A DNA stretch of 64,000 bases from Sphingosinithalassobacter tenebrarum (GCF_011057975.1 NZ_CP049109.1:186001-250000); one strand, 5' to 3'. Counted from the first letter of the stretch, positions 9,054-19,998 are shown. Notes: generated by a model not told the origin, from the letters alone. Numbers and translations are program-made.

Positions 9054-9345
9054 GCTTTAACCTCGGCGCGAGAACGTAACGGGAACGGTTAGCATACTAG
9101 CAGCTATATAGCTAGTGTTTGATATGGCCTCTCCTGGAAAGCGTTATACGGAAAATCCCCCGCACCCCCTGTCCTACAGCGGAACATTCGTGCAACATCG
9201 AACGCATGGCGCATCCGCACGCACGCTCCTCTCGCACCCCCCGTTTTTCGGGCGCTGAGGCCCCCTCGCGCGTGCGCGGACGCGCGCGTACGCATGTTAC
9301 GTCGCGACTCACTGCGAACTTTGCACGCAAAACTGCGGTTTTTGC
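9054..9345. other. Intergenic region between rhuM and dinG
   Basis: These 292 bases hold no convincing gene. Beside rhuM is a nested inverted repeat: arms ACTAGC (9096-9101) and GCTAGT (9111-9116), with a separate 12-base palindrome AGCTATATAGCT at 9102-9113. Nearer dinG, 9267-9278 and 9280-9296 are runs of strictly alternating pyrimidine and purine. The region must contain both divergent promoters, but I could not pick clear -35/-10 pairs. Confidence 0.6.
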
Positions 9346-12066
9346 ATGAACCCCGAAATGCCCTGGCCCGCGCTTCACGCCAGCCATTCGGGGGTGTGGA
9401 TCGCCACGCCCGAAGGCGAATCGCGCGGGCTGAGCCGGGGCGAGGCGATCCGGCTCGCCGCCGATACGCCGGTGATCCTGCTCAATGCGCCGCTCGTCGG
9501 CCAGCGGCTCGGCCATCCCGAGCTTTCGGGGCTCGACCTGCTCGAACTCTACGCCTTCCTGCGCCCCGCGCGTTTCGTCGTGCCGACGCCCAGGGGGCTC
9601 GCGCGCGCAGTCGACCTGTCGCCGCCCGAAAGCGACGCCGATGTCGCGCCCTTCCTGCGCGAAGCCGCCGCGTCGCTACTCGCGATGGCGGAGGGCGAGT
9701 GGCCCGAAAAGGAAGGCGCCTGGACCGCGCTGCAATCGCTTGGCCGATTGCGCTGGCCCTGGGCGCCCGCGCTCACCCCGCGCATCAGAAAGCCCGAGCG
9801 CCACGAACGCTGGCTCTTTTCGCGCCTGCCCGAATGGGAGGAAGGCGCGACTCGCCCGCCGCCGCGCCCGGTGGTGATTCCGCCCGACGAAGTGCGCGAT
9901 CGGCTCGCGCGGCTCACCGGCACGGGTGCCGAAGTGCGACAGGGTCAGCGCGACTATGCCGCCGCCGCGACTCACGCCTTTTCCCCGCGCGACCGGCGCG
10001 ACGAGCCGAACATGGTGCTCGCCGAAGCCGGCACCGGCATCGGCAAGACCCTGGGCTATCTCGCCCCCGCCTCGCTCTGGGCGGAGCAGGCGGGCGGCGC
10101 GGTCTGGGTCTCGACCTTCACCAAGGCGCTGCAACGCCAGTTGGGCCATGAAGGCGAGCGGATTTTCCCCTATGCGGGCGAGCGCCGCCGCCGCATCGTC
10201 ACGCGCAAGGGGCGCGAAAATTACCTTTGCCTGCTCAATCTGGAAGACGCGCTGCAGGGCGGGTTCGCGGGGCGCGCCGCGATCCTCGCGCAACTGGTGG
10301 CGCGCTGGGCCGCCTACAGCGCCGATGGCGACATGATCGGCGGCGATTTGCCCGGATGGCTGCCGACGCTCTTCCGCCGCAACGGATCGACCGCGCTCAC
10401 CGACCGGCGCGGCGAGTGCATCTATGCCGGCTGCCCGCATTACCGCAAATGCTTCATCGAGCGCGCGGCGCGGGCGAGCGCCGACGCCGATATCGTCATC
10501 GCCAATCACGCGCTCGTCATGGTCAACGCCGCGCGCGGCCGCGAAATGAACAGCCGCCCGACCCGCTATGTGTTCGACGAGGGCCATCACCTGTTCGACG
10601 CCGCCGATGCGATGTTCGCCGCCGCGCTCACCGGACAGGAAGCGATCGAACTGCGCCGCTGGATCATCGGCCCCGAATCGAAGGCGCGCGGCCGCCGCCG
10701 GGGCCTTGCCGCGCGCCTGTCGGACGTCGCCAGCTATGACGAGGAAGGCGCGCGCGCGATTTCGCAGGCAGTCGATTCGGCGCGGCACTTGCCCTCGGAC
10801 CAATGGCTCCAGCGATTGAACGAAGGCGAACCCTTCGGCCCGATCGAATCGCTGCTCGCCGCAGTGCGCGGGCTCACCTATGCGCGCGCGGCCGATGCCG
10901 CCGACGCGGGCTATGGCCTCGAAACCGAACTTGCCGAGCCCGATGCCGCGCTGGTCGAGGCCGCCGGACCCGCCGGCGAAGCGCTCGAATCGCTGCTCCG
11001 TCCGCTGATCGCGCTTGGGCGGCGGCTCGAGGCGGTTCTCGAGGAAGCCCCCGACTGGATGGACGGTCCCGCGCGTGCCCGCATCGAAGGCGCGATCGCC
11101 TCGCTGCAATGGCGGCGCGATACCGTAACCGCCTGGCTCGCGCTGATCGGCCGGATCGGCGGACCGGCGAACGAGGATTTTGTCGACTGGCTCGCGGTCG
11201 ATCGCTTCGAGGGGCGCGAATATGACATCGGGCTCCATCGCCACTGGCTCGATCCGATGCAGCCTTTCGCGCAGACCGTGCTCAAGCCCGCGCATGGCGT
11301 GATGGTGACATCGGCGACGCTGCGCGCGGGCGGCGACTGGGACGTCGCCGAAGCGCGATCGGGGGCCGCGCAACTCGCCTCCCCCGCCGATCATTTCGCC
11401 GCGCCCAGCCCGTTCGACTATGCCACGCAAAGCGAAGTGCTGATCGTGACGGACGTGAAGCGCGGCGACATGGCGGCGCTCGCCAATGCCTATGCGCGGC
11501 TGATCGTGGCGAGCGGCGGCGGCACGCTCGGTCTGTTCACGGCGATCCGCCGGCTGCGCGCGGTCCACGCGCGAATCGCCGACCGGCTGGCGCGCGAGGG
11601 GCTGCCGCTGCTCGCCCAGCATGTCGATCCGATCGACACCGGGACGCTGGTCGATATCTTCCGCGACGATCCGCGCGCCTCGCTGCTCGGCACCGATGCA
11701 TTGCGCGACGGCGTCGATGTTCCCGGCGATTCGCTGCGGCTGGTGGTGATGGAAGGCGTGCCCTGGCCCAAACCGACGGTGCTCCACGCGGCGCGGCGGC
11801 TGGCCTATGGCGGCAAGGAATATGACGACCGTATCATTCGCGCGCGGCTCGCCCAGGCATTCGGGCGGCTGATCCGCCGCGCGGGCGACAAGGGGACGTT
11901 CGTGCTCCTGTCGGCGGCCATGCCCTCGCGCCTGCTCGGCGCTTTCCCGGAGGCGACGCCAGTCGAACGCGTGACGCTAGACGAAGCGCTCGCGCGGGTA
12001 CAGCTTTCCTCCGAGGCGCGCATGCGCCATGAAGGAGGCCCCGTTACCGCGACGAGAGAGCCATGA
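9346..12066 (+). CDS. DinG/XPD-type ATP-dependent DNA helicase
   Basis: This 906-residue protein is an SF2 helicase of the DinG/Rad3 group. Residues 198-204 (RQGQRDY) are the Q-motif region and LAEAGTGIGKT near 225-235 is Walker A. The DEAH-type box is FDEGHHLF. Between them, cysteines in NYLC and in the ECIYAGCPHYRKC cluster would ligate a [4Fe-4S] centre. Motif VI is near AQAFGRLIRR. It likely unwinds 5'-tailed or R-loop DNA during repair. The N-terminal 190 residues are not helicase and lack recognisable exonuclease motifs. No strong ribosome-binding site precedes ATG 9346. The stop overlaps the sixA start as ATGA. Confidence 0.87.
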   Translation: MNPEMPWPALHASHSGVWIATPEGESRGLSRGEAIRLAADTPVILLNAPLVGQRLGHPELSGLDLLELYAFLRPARFVVPTPRGLARAVDLSPPESDADVAPFLREAAASLLAMAEGEWPEKEGAWTALQSLGRLRWPWAPALTPRIRKPERHERWLFSRLPEWEEGATRPPPRPVVIPPDEVRDRLARLTGTGAEVRQGQRDYAAAATHAFSPRDRRDEPNMVLAEAGTGIGKTLGYLAPASLWAEQAGGAVWVSTFTKALQRQLGHEGERIFPYAGERRRRIVTRKGRENYLCLLNLEDALQGGFAGRAAILAQLVARWAAYSADGDMIGGDLPGWLPTLFRRNGSTALTDRRGECIYAGCPHYRKCFIERAARASADADIVIANHALVMVNAARGREMNSRPTRYVFDEGHHLFDAADAMFAAALTGQEAIELRRWIIGPESKARGRRRGLAARLSDVASYDEEGARAISQAVDSARHLPSDQWLQRLNEGEPFGPIESLLAAVRGLTYARAADAADAGYGLETELAEPDAALVEAAGPAGEALESLLRPLIALGRRLEAVLEEAPDWMDGPARARIEGAIASLQWRRDTVTAWLALIGRIGGPANEDFVDWLAVDRFEGREYDIGLHRHWLDPMQPFAQTVLKPAHGVMVTSATLRAGGDWDVAEARSGAAQLASPADHFAAPSPFDYATQSEVLIVTDVKRGDMAALANAYARLIVASGGGTLGLFTAIRRLRAVHARIADRLAREGLPLLAQHVDPIDTGTLVDIFRDDPRASLLGTDALRDGVDVPGDSLRLVVMEGVPWPKPTVLHAARRLAYGGKEYDDRIIRARLAQAFGRLIRRAGDKGTFVLLSAAMPSRLLGAFPEATPVERVTLDEALARVQLSSEARMRHEGGPVTATREP

Positions 12067-12596
12067 AGACGCTGACGCTGCTGCGCCACGCCAAGTCCGG
12101 GTGGGACGATTCGGTAGCGCGCGATTTCGACCGGCCGCTCAATCCCAAGGGGCATCGCGCCGCGCTGGCGATGGGCCGTCATATGCGATCGCTCGGCCTT
12201 GCCTTCGATCATGTCGTTGCGTCGCCTGCAGTGCGCGTGACTGAAACGCTGAGCGAAATCGAAAGCGGATTCGGTACCGCGCTGGCGCCCGACTGGGAAA
12301 AGCGGCTCTATCTGGCCTCTGCCGCGACGTTGCTCGACATGCTTCAGGAACTGCCCGACAGCGTCTCCAACATATTGTTCGTCGGACATAATCCCGGGCT
12401 GGAGGAGCTGGTGCTGCTGCTCGTCCCCGGGGGAAGCGATCTGCGAAGCGATGTCGAGGAGAAGTTTCCGACCGCCAGCCTGGCGCAGATCAGTTTCGAT
12501 ACCGATCGCTGGAGCGAAATCGAGGAAGGCAAGGGGGTCCTGAAGCGATTCGTGCGGCCGCGCGATCTCGATCCGGCACTGGGGCCCGACCGCTAG
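12063..12596 (+). CDS. SixA-like phosphohistidine phosphatase
   Basis: This 177-residue histidine-phosphatase superfamily protein has the catalytic RHG-type motif as LLRHAKSGWD at residues 6-15. It also has SPAVRVTET and a second histidine in ILFVGHNPGLEEL. SixA proteins remove phosphate from phosphohistidine on phosphotransfer proteins; here the partner is unknown, though a nitrogen-PTS EIIA gene lies further along the window. ATGA overlap with the helicase gene indicates co-translation. Confidence 0.88.
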   Translation: MKTLTLLRHAKSGWDDSVARDFDRPLNPKGHRAALAMGRHMRSLGLAFDHVVASPAVRVTETLSEIESGFGTALAPDWEKRLYLASAATLLDMLQELPDSVSNILFVGHNPGLEELVLLLVPGGSDLRSDVEEKFPTASLAQISFDTDRWSEIEEGKGVLKRFVRPRDLDPALGPDR

Positions 12597-12600
12597 GCTT

Positions 12601-12936
12601 TCAGGCGGCGTCCTGATCGAGCGCCTTTACCAGCCGGTCGCGAATCGCATGCAGCTCCGCGACATGCGCGCTGCCGGGACGGCCTTTTCGCTCGGCGGCA
12701 AGCAGTTTCTGGACGCCGCGAATCGTATAGCCCTGTTCGGAGAGCAACGCATGGATACGTCGGACAAGCGCGACATCGTCAGGGCGATAATAGCGGCGCC
12801 GTCCCGCGCGCTGAAGCGGACGAAGCTGCGGGAACTTGGTTTCCCAATAGCGCAGCACATGCTGGGGACGTCCGATTTCCTCGGCCAGCTCGCCGATCGT
12901 ACGCAGCGCTCCGGCCGCCTTTTCGGAGGCCGGCAT
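12601..12936 (-). CDS. MerR-family transcriptional regulator
   Basis: This is a small 111-residue protein with a MerR helix-turn-helix: [20 protein letters not shown], then [19 protein letters not shown]. The C-terminal part is a short helix and no metal-binding cysteines are seen. It starts 8 bases after the ihfA stop and is the last gene of the rpmF-plsX-fabH-ihfA operon, a placement I recall as common in alphaproteobacteria. ATG 12936 is preceded in frame by GTG. Its target is not evident. Confidence 0.85.
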   Translation of the reverse strand: MPASEKAAGALRTIGELAEEIGRPQHVLRYWETKFPQLRPLQRAGRRRYYRPDDVALVRRIHALLSEQGYTIRGVQKLLAAERKGRPGSAHVAELHAIRDRLVKALDQDAA

Positions 12937-12944
12937 CACCTTGC

Positions 12945-13253
12945 TCAGCCGCCCGAAACGATGCGGTCGCGCATCATCTGGCTGGCACGGAAAGTGAGCA
13001 CCCGACGCGGCGCGATCGGCACTTCGACGCCGGTTTTCGGATTGCGGCCGATCCGCTCGCCCTTGTCGCGCAGGATGAAGCTGCCGAAACCGGAAATCTT
13101 CACATTCTCGCCATCGGCAAGCGCGTCGCACATATGGTCGAGAATCTGCTCGACCATCTGCGATGAGTCAGCGCGCGAAAGCCCTACTTCGCGGTGCAGC
13201 GCTTCGGATAGATCCGCCCGGGTCAGGGTGCCCGGAGAGGTCATGGTAAGCAT
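12945..13253 (-). CDS. ihfA: Integration host factor alpha subunit
   Basis: This 102-residue DNA-bending protein matches IHF-alpha: [17 protein letters not shown] at the start, [16 protein letters not shown], the arm [12 protein letters not shown], and RRVLTFRAS. As a heterodimer with IhfB it bends DNA for replication, recombination and promoter control. ATG 13253 is supported by AGGAGGGGG 6 bases upstream, better spaced than ATG 13244. A 79-base gap from fabH may hold its own promoter; TTGCTC and TAGGAT with a 16-base spacer are visible there on the minus strand. Confidence 0.95.
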   Translation of the reverse strand: MLTMTSPGTLTRADLSEALHREVGLSRADSSQMVEQILDHMCDALADGENVKISGFGSFILRDKGERIGRNPKTGVEVPIAPRRVLTFRASQMMRDRIVSGG

Positions 13254-13332
13254 CGCCCCCTCCTATGTTGCGAGAGACCTATCCTATCAGATTGTGAAGA
13301 TGGAGCAACCGAACATTGCTCATACGAAACGA

Positions 13333-14289
13333 CTAAAAGCGAACGACCGCCGCACCCCAGGTGAAACCGCCGCCCATCGCCTCGAGAACGAGCAGGTCGC
13401 CGCGCTTGATCCGCCCGTCGCGCACCGCGGCATCGAGCGCCAGCGGCACCGAGGCGGCGGAGGTATTGGCGTGCTGGTCGACGGTGATGATCACCTTTTC
13501 CGGCGGCAGGCTCAGCTTGCGCGCAGTCGCTTCCAGGATCCGGGCATTCGCCTGATGCGGCACCAGCCAGTCGATATCGTCTGGCGTAAGCCCGGCGGCG
13601 GCGAGCGATTCCTCGAGCACATTGGCGAGATTGACGACCGCGTGGCGGAAGACTTCCTTGCCCTTCATCCGCAGCTTGCCGACCGTGCCGGTCGTGGAAG
13701 GACCGCCGTCGACATAAAGCAGCTGGTTGTGCCGCCCGTCGGCGTGAAGCCTCGTGGCAAGGACGCCGCGGCTGTCATCCTCCTGCGCCTCGAGCACGAT
13801 CGCGCCGGCGCCGTCGCCGAACAGGACGCAGGTCCCGCGATCCTCCCAGTCGAGGATGCGGCTGAAGGTTTCCGATCCGATCACCAGCGCGCGGCGATGC
13901 ACGCCGGCACGCAGCATCGAATCGGCGACCTGCAGCGCGTAGAGAAAGCCGGAACAGACAGCCGCGACGTCGAAGGCGACGCAATCGTCGATGCCCAGCA
14001 TCGCCTGCACCTTCGTCGCCGAAGCGGGAAAGGTCTGGTCGGGCGTGGCGGTTGCCAGCACGATCAGATCGATATCCTGCGGGGTGATGCCGGCGGCGGC
14101 GATCGCGGCTTTCGCAGCGTCGGCGCCCAGCGTCGCGGTGGTTTCCTCCGGCGCGGCAATATGGCGAAAGCGAATGCCGGTGCGTTCGACGATCCATTCG
14201 TCGCTCGTATCGACGGTATCGGCGAGCTCGGCATTGGATACGCGGCGCGCCGGCAATGCCGACCCGGTACCCGTGATCACTGCGCGCAC
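13333..14289 (-). CDS. fabH: 3-oxoacyl-ACP synthase III (KASIII)
   Basis: This 318-residue enzyme condenses acetyl-CoA with malonyl-ACP to start fatty-acid synthesis. The catalytic Cys is in [13 protein letters not shown], His in VPHQANARI, and Asn in [32 protein letters not shown] is also family-typical. It follows plsX after 15 bases, the classic order, tying fatty-acid initiation to phospholipid acyl transfer. Confidence 0.97.
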   Translation of the reverse strand: MRAVITGTGSALPARRVSNAELADTVDTSDEWIVERTGIRFRHIAAPEETTATLGADAAKAAIAAAGITPQDIDLIVLATATPDQTFPASATKVQAMLGIDDCVAFDVAAVCSGFLYALQVADSMLRAGVHRRALVIGSETFSRILDWEDRGTCVLFGDGAGAIVLEAQEDDSRGVLATRLHADGRHNQLLYVDGGPSTTGTVGKLRMKGKEVFRHAVVNLANVLEESLAAAGLTPDDIDWLVPHQANARILEATARKLSLPPEKVIITVDQHANTSAASVPLALDAAVRDGRIKRGDLLVLEAMGGGFTWGAAVVRF

Positions 14290-14304
14290 GCTACTTCCTC
14301 CGTC

Positions 14305-15336
14305 TCAGGCTGCCCGGGCTTCGAAATTGCCCAGGTCTTCGATGATGCGGCGGGTCAGGTCGTCGCGGACCATCTTGGCCGCCACGGCGATCGCATTCTG
14401 CACGCCCAGCTCATTGGCCCCGCCGTGGCTCTTCACCACCAGGCCGTTCAAGCCGAGAAACACGGCACCATTATGGTTGTTGGGATCGAGATGGTGGCGC
14501 AGCAGCTCGGTTGCCGGCTTGGAAATCAGGAATCCGATCTTCGATCGGGTCGAACTCTGAAAGGCGCGGCGCAGCAGATCCGCCACGAAGCGCGCGGTGC
14601 CTTCGGCGGTCTTGAGGGCGATGTTGCCCGAAAAGCCGTCGCAGACGATGACGTCGATATCACCGCGCGAGAGCCGGTCGCCTTCGATGAAGCCCTTGAA
14701 GTCGAGCGGCAGATGCGCCGCTCCGCGCAGCTGCGCGGCGGCGTCGCGCACCGTGTCGGTGCCCTTCAGCTCCTCGGTGCCGATGTTGAGCAACGCGACG
14801 CGCGGCTGCTCGAGATCGAGCGCCGTGCGGGCATAGGCGGCGCCCATCACCGCGAACTGAACGAGGTTGCGCGTATCGCACTCGGTATTGGCGCCGAGAT
14901 CGAGCATCACGCAGTCGGTTTCGCCGAGCGTGGGCAGCAACGCGGCGAGCGCCGGGCGATCAATCCCCGGCATGGTACGCAGCGACAGCTTCGCCATCGA
15001 CATCAACGCGCCGGTATTGCCCGAGGAAACCGCGGCACCCGCGCGCCCCTGCTTCACCAGGTCGATGGCGATTCCCATCGAGGTCGTCTTGGCGCGGCGC
15101 AGCGCCTGACTCGGCTTTTCGTCGCCGCCGACGACTTCGGGCGCATGGACGATTTCGGAGGCGGCGCTGAGATTGGGATGGTTTTCCAGTCCCTGACGAA
15201 TCGCGGTTTCATCTCCGACCAGGAAAAATTCCATGCCCGGAAAGCGGCGTCGCGCATGCGCGACACCGGCAAGCATGACGGCAATGCCCTCATCGCCGCC
15301 CATCGCATCGACGGCGATTCGCGAGGCTTTCGTCAT
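14305..15336 (-). CDS. plsX: Phosphate acyltransferase PlsX
   Basis: This protein of about 343 residues makes acyl-phosphate from acyl-ACP for phospholipid synthesis. Family marks are [12 protein letters not shown] at the N-terminus, SSGNTGALM and [20 protein letters not shown] 15336 ([14 protein letters not shown]) is chosen over an upstream start at 15366 that would nearly abut rpmF. It lies 26 bases after the rpmF stop in the rpmF-plsX-fabH operon. Confidence 0.96.
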   Translation of the reverse strand: MTKASRIAVDAMGGDEGIAVMLAGVAHARRRFPGMEFFLVGDETAIRQGLENHPNLSAASEIVHAPEVVGGDEKPSQALRRAKTTSMGIAIDLVKQGRAGAAVSSGNTGALMSMAKLSLRTMPGIDRPALAALLPTLGETDCVMLDLGANTECDTRNLVQFAVMGAAYARTALDLEQPRVALLNIGTEELKGTDTVRDAAAQLRGAAHLPLDFKGFIEGDRLSRGDIDVIVCDGFSGNIALKTAEGTARFVADLLRRAFQSSTRSKIGFLISKPATELLRHHLDPNNHNGAVFLGLNGLVVKSHGGANELGVQNAIAVAAKMVRDDLTRRIIEDLGNFEARAA

Positions 15337-15362
15337 GCTGTCATCGCCCCCGTCCGCTCGAC

Positions 15363-15542
15363 TCAATCGTCGATCGAGACGACTTCGCGACCGTTATAAT
15401 GTCCGCAGGCCGAGCACAGATTGTGCGGGCGCTTCAGCTCGCCGCAATTGGGGCATTCCTGGAATGCCTCGGGCTTCAATGCGTCGTGCGACCGGCGCAT
15501 GCCGCGCCGCGACGGCGTGGTCTTTCTCTTGGGAACTGCCAT
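15363..15542 (-). CDS. rpmF: Ribosomal protein bL32
   Basis: This 59-residue large-subunit protein begins [21 protein letters not shown] zinc ribbon follows as CPNCGEL...CSACGHY, so this is the zinc-binding C+ form. ATG 15542 is the standard start; the open frame extends 33 further codons without homology. It heads the plsX-fabH-ihfA-merR operon. Confidence 0.97.
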   Translation of the reverse strand: MAVPKRKTTPSRRGMRRSHDALKPEAFQECPNCGELKRPHNLCSACGHYNGREVVSIDD

Positions 15543-15744
15543 CTCGGCACCTTCTTGAAAACACGAAAATTCGGGGTCGCGATACGCCCTAATGAAGGGC
15601 CGGACAAGCACCGGTCGGCCCGGCGCCCGCCGGACCGGCATAAGGGCAGGTCACGAAGCGAGCCCGCGCGTATAGCGATTTTGCAGCGCGTTGCAACCCG
15701 CCGCACCGCGTGGCAGGCTCGGAAAAAGCCGGGGAGAGGAAGAA

Positions 15745-16149
15745 ATGCAGGCCATCATTCTGCCGGCCACGCTGGCCACGGCCGCCGCCGCGGCGCTGTG
15801 CAATTTGTGGCTGGCGATGCGAATCGGCGCACTGCGCAACCGGGAGAAGGTGCTGATCGGCGATGGCGGGCACCCGCTGCTGATCGCGCGCATGCGCGCG
15901 CAGGCGAATTTCGTCGAATATACGCCGATTTTCCTGATCCTGATGGCGCTGGTCGAACTCGCCGGCGGAATGACGCTCGCACTCTGGATCATCGGCGCGC
16001 TCTATATCGTCGCGCGTATCCTGCACGGCCTTGGCCTCGACAAGCCGACGATCAATGCGCTGCGCGGAATCGGCATAGGGGTGACGCTCCTCACCACGCT
16101 CATCCTGGCGGGCTGGGCGGTCAGTCTCGCCTGGGCGGCGATGCCCTGA
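15745..16149 (+). CDS. MAPEG-family membrane protein
   Basis: This 134-residue protein with four hydrophobic helices has MAPEG marks: the loop RNREKVLIGDGGH, then RMRAQANFVEYTPIFLIL, and ALYIVARILHGLG. Bacterial MAPEG proteins resemble microsomal glutathione transferases; its substrate is unknown. GGAGAGGA lies 8 bases before ATG 15745. The gene is divergent from rpmF across 200 bases and converges on the MBL hydrolase with a 2-base gap. Confidence 0.85.
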   Translation: MQAIILPATLATAAAAALCNLWLAMRIGALRNREKVLIGDGGHPLLIARMRAQANFVEYTPIFLILMALVELAGGMTLALWIIGALYIVARILHGLGLDKPTINALRGIGIGVTLLTTLILAGWAVSLAWAAMP

Positions 16150-16151
16150 GC

Positions 16152-16814
16152 TCAGCGGCCTGCCAGCACCGAATCGGCGACGAAGGGGTTGCTGGCGCGT
16201 TCATGCGCGAAATTGCTCACCGGGCCGTGGCCGGGCACGAACACCGTATCGTCGCCGAGCGGCCAGAGCTTGCCGGTGATCGCGTCGATCAGATCCTGGT
16301 GATTGCCCATCGGGAAATCGGTGCGCCCGATCGATCCCTGAAACAGCACATCGCCGACGATCGCGAATTGCGACGGCGCATGATGGAACACGACATGGCC
16401 CGGCGTGTGGCCGGGGCAGTGATAGACGTCGAGTGTCTGGTTCCCGACCGTGACCTGATCGCCGTCGACCAGCCAGCGATCCGGTTCGAACACCGTGCCG
16501 CGGACGCCGAAACGCGCTCCGTCCTCATCGAGTCGCGCGATCCAGAACCGGTCGGCTTCGTGTGGCCCTTCGATCGGCACACCCAGTTCCTTCGCGAATT
16601 CGCCCGCCGCCCCGCAATGATCGATATGCCCATGCGTCACGAGGATCTTCTCGATCGTCACGCCGGGCTGTTTCGCGGCGGCGCGCAGCTTGTCGAGATC
16701 GCCGCCGGGATCGACGAAGGCGCCCCGCATCGTTTCGGTGCACCAGAGCAGCGAGCAATTCTGCTGGAGCGGCGTAACGGGAACGATCGCGGCGCGGAGC
16801 GGTGGATTGGACAT
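16152..16814 (-). CDS. Metallo-beta-lactamase-fold hydrolase, glyoxalase II-like
   Basis: This 220-residue protein has the binuclear zinc motif THGHIDHCGAAGE (HxHxDH), a second His in YHCPGHTPGHVVF, the bridging Asp in AIVGDVLFQGSIGR, and a last His in FVPGHGP. This order matches the YcbL/glyoxalase II-like branch, which hydrolyses thioesters such as hydroxyacylglutathione. ATG 16814 is selected because the family begins near PVTPLQQNCSLLW. It is divergent from the pabBC fusion gene across 89 bases. Confidence 0.88.
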   Translation of the reverse strand: MSNPPLRAAIVPVTPLQQNCSLLWCTETMRGAFVDPGGDLDKLRAAAKQPGVTIEKILVTHGHIDHCGAAGEFAKELGVPIEGPHEADRFWIARLDEDGARFGVRGTVFEPDRWLVDGDQVTVGNQTLDVYHCPGHTPGHVVFHHAPSQFAIVGDVLFQGSIGRTDFPMGNHQDLIDAITGKLWPLGDDTVFVPGHGPVSNFAHERASNPFVADSVLAGR

Positions 16815-16903
16815 GCGCCCGAGATAGGCGGTGCAGCCGGACGCGACAACATCGCATACCCCCACACGGGCTTGCCCCGGGCATCGGGCGGCTGCATGCG
16901 CGC

Positions 16904-18673
16904 ATGGCGATGACTCTGCCCGATCCGCCTTTCGTGCTGCTCGACGACGCCCGACCGGGCGGCGCCGGCACGCGGCTGTATCACGAGCTTCGCTCGGTGA
17001 TCCGCGCCGATACGCCCGGCGAAGTCGCCGGAGCGCTGCAAGGTCTTGCCAGCCTTCAGGACAGCGGCGAGCAGCTCGCCGGATATATCGCCTATGAAGC
17101 CGCGTCGGGGATCGAAGCGCATGCAAGAACGCATCGCGGCGGCGCCCCACTGCTCTGGTTCGGACGATTCGACCGCCGCGACTTCGTCGATCCCGACATG
17201 CTGCTGCCCGATCCTGCGGGCGCCTGGGCGGGCGCGCCCGAACCGCGCATCGATCGCCAAAGCTATGGCGAACGCTTCGCACGCGTCGCCGAATATATCC
17301 GCGCGGGTGACATTTATCAGGCCAATCTGAGCTTTCGCGCCGAATTGCCCTTCGTCGGGCATCCGGCCGCGCTCTATGCACTACTTCGCGCGCGTGCGGG
17401 CGCGGGCTATGGCGCCCTGATCGCGACCGGGGAGCGCTGGTTCCTTTCGCTTTCCCCCGAATTGTTCGTCGCGACCGGCGAGAGCGGCTATGTCACGCGT
17501 CCGATGAAGGGCACCGCACCACGCGGCGCCACCCCGGGAGAGGACGACGCCATAGCGGCAGCGCTTGCCGCCGACCCCAAGCAGCGTGCGGAAAACCTGA
17601 TGATTGTCGACCTGATGCGCAACGATCTGTCGCGTGTCGCGGCACCGGGCAGCGTCCGGGTGCCGCAATTGTTTCACGTGGAGCGCTATCCGACGGTCCA
17701 CCAGATGGTCTCCACCGTCACCGCCAGGCCCGCGAAGGGGAACGGTATCGTCGAGGCGCTGGCGGCGCTGTTTCCGTGCGGATCGATCACCGGCGCGCCC
17801 AAATTGCGCGCGATGGAAGTGATCGCCGAGACCGAAAGCGATGCGCGCGGCATCTATACCGGCACGATCGGGGCGATCGACAGCGACGGCAGCGCGGTGT
17901 TCAATGTCGCGATCCGCACGCTCACGATAGAGAATGGCGCAAATCGCGCCGTACTTGGGTTAGGGTCGGGGCTGGTCGCCGATTCGTCGGTGGACGCGGA
18001 ATGGGAGGAATGCCTTGCCAAGGGTGCATTCGTGACGGCGGGGGAAACCAGCTTCGATCTGATCGAAACGATGGCGTTCGATCCGATCGCCGGGATTCCG
18101 CTGCTCGAACGCCATCTGGCGCGGATGAAGGCAAGCGCGCTCGAGCTCGGCTTTTCCTTCGATCGCCACACCACGCGCAATGAACTGCAGGCAGCGACCT
18201 TTCGCCTGCGCGCGCCTTCGCGTATCCGGCTGGTGCTGGCGCGATCGGGGGCGATTGCGATCGGCATCGCCCCGATGCCCGCCCGGCCCGAAGGCACCGT
18301 GCGCACGGCGTTCGCGGCGCTGCCGGTTGCGCGAGACGACTTTCGCCTGCGCCACAAGACCACCCGGCGGGGCTTTTACGATGCCGCGCGCAGACCGGGC
18401 ATCTTCGAAACGCTGTTCACCGACGCCGATGGCTGGCTGACCGAGGGGAGCATCACTTCGATCTTCGTCGAGCGCGGCGGGCGGCTGATCACGCCGCCTT
18501 TGTCGCGCGGACTGCTGCCGGGCGTATTGCGCGACGAGCTGATCGACACGGGCCGCGCGGTCGAGGGCGATCTGCGCCCTGCAGACCTTTCGGGCGGATT
18601 TTATATCGGAAATGCGTTGCGTGGATTGATTCCCGCGCTTCCGGTTGCCGATACGATCGCCACTCCGCTATAG
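16904..18673 (+). CDS. pabBC: Fused aminodeoxychorismate synthase component I / aminodeoxychorismate lyase
   Basis: This protein of about 589 residues combines two folate enzymes. Residues 1-380 are PabB: DIYQANLSFRAELPF, RPMKGTAPRG, LMIVDLMRNDLSRV, ITGAPKLRAMEVI and RGIYTGTIG. From about residue 385 follows a PabC-like PLP enzyme with the catalytic Lys in HKTTRRGFYDA and EGSITSIFVE. Together with a PabA amidotransferase, not in this window, it would convert chorismate to 4-aminobenzoate. The fusion is known in many bacteria. The start may be ATG 16904 or 16910. It precedes the aminotransferase gene by 33 bases. Confidence 0.93.
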   Translation: MAMTLPDPPFVLLDDARPGGAGTRLYHELRSVIRADTPGEVAGALQGLASLQDSGEQLAGYIAYEAASGIEAHARTHRGGAPLLWFGRFDRRDFVDPDMLLPDPAGAWAGAPEPRIDRQSYGERFARVAEYIRAGDIYQANLSFRAELPFVGHPAALYALLRARAGAGYGALIATGERWFLSLSPELFVATGESGYVTRPMKGTAPRGATPGEDDAIAAALAADPKQRAENLMIVDLMRNDLSRVAAPGSVRVPQLFHVERYPTVHQMVSTVTARPAKGNGIVEALAALFPCGSITGAPKLRAMEVIAETESDARGIYTGTIGAIDSDGSAVFNVAIRTLTIENGANRAVLGLGSGLVADSSVDAEWEECLAKGAFVTAGETSFDLIETMAFDPIAGIPLLERHLARMKASALELGFSFDRHTTRNELQAATFRLRAPSRIRLVLARSGAIAIGIAPMPARPEGTVRTAFAALPVARDDFRLRHKTTRRGFYDAARRPGIFETLFTDADGWLTEGSITSIFVERGGRLITPPLSRGLLPGVLRDELIDTGRAVEGDLRPADLSGGFYIGNALRGLIPALPVADTIATPL

Positions 18674-19906
<1,233 letters not shown>

Positions 19907-19932
19907 CAGGCGATCGCTCCCGATGGACCGGG

Positions 19933-19954
19933 GCCGCAATCTTCGGGTTGCGGC
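19933..19954 (+). terminator. UUCG-capped hairpin after the aminotransferase gene
   Basis: GCCGCAATC (19933-19941) pairs with GGTTGCGGC (19946-19954) around a TTCG tetraloop, including one G-T pair. It lies 27 bases past the aminotransferase stop. There is no T-run, so it may be an mRNA 3' end stabiliser or part of a Rho-type stop rather than a full intrinsic terminator. Confidence 0.5.
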
Positions 19955-19998
19955 ATGCGAATTCCCTCCCGATCTTGTAGCGGTCGGAAGGAGCGACA

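Noticed and set aside
9676-15399. Very long open frames antisense to dinG, fabH and plsX
   Set aside because: Typical shadow frames of GC-rich genes: Arg/Gly-rich, no family motifs, and the sense genes are certain.
17670-17685. TGTTTCACGTGGAGCG inside pabBC resembles parS
   Set aside because: Two right-arm mismatches beyond the local parS form, and the bases encode LFHVER, a conserved PabB stretch; far from parAB.
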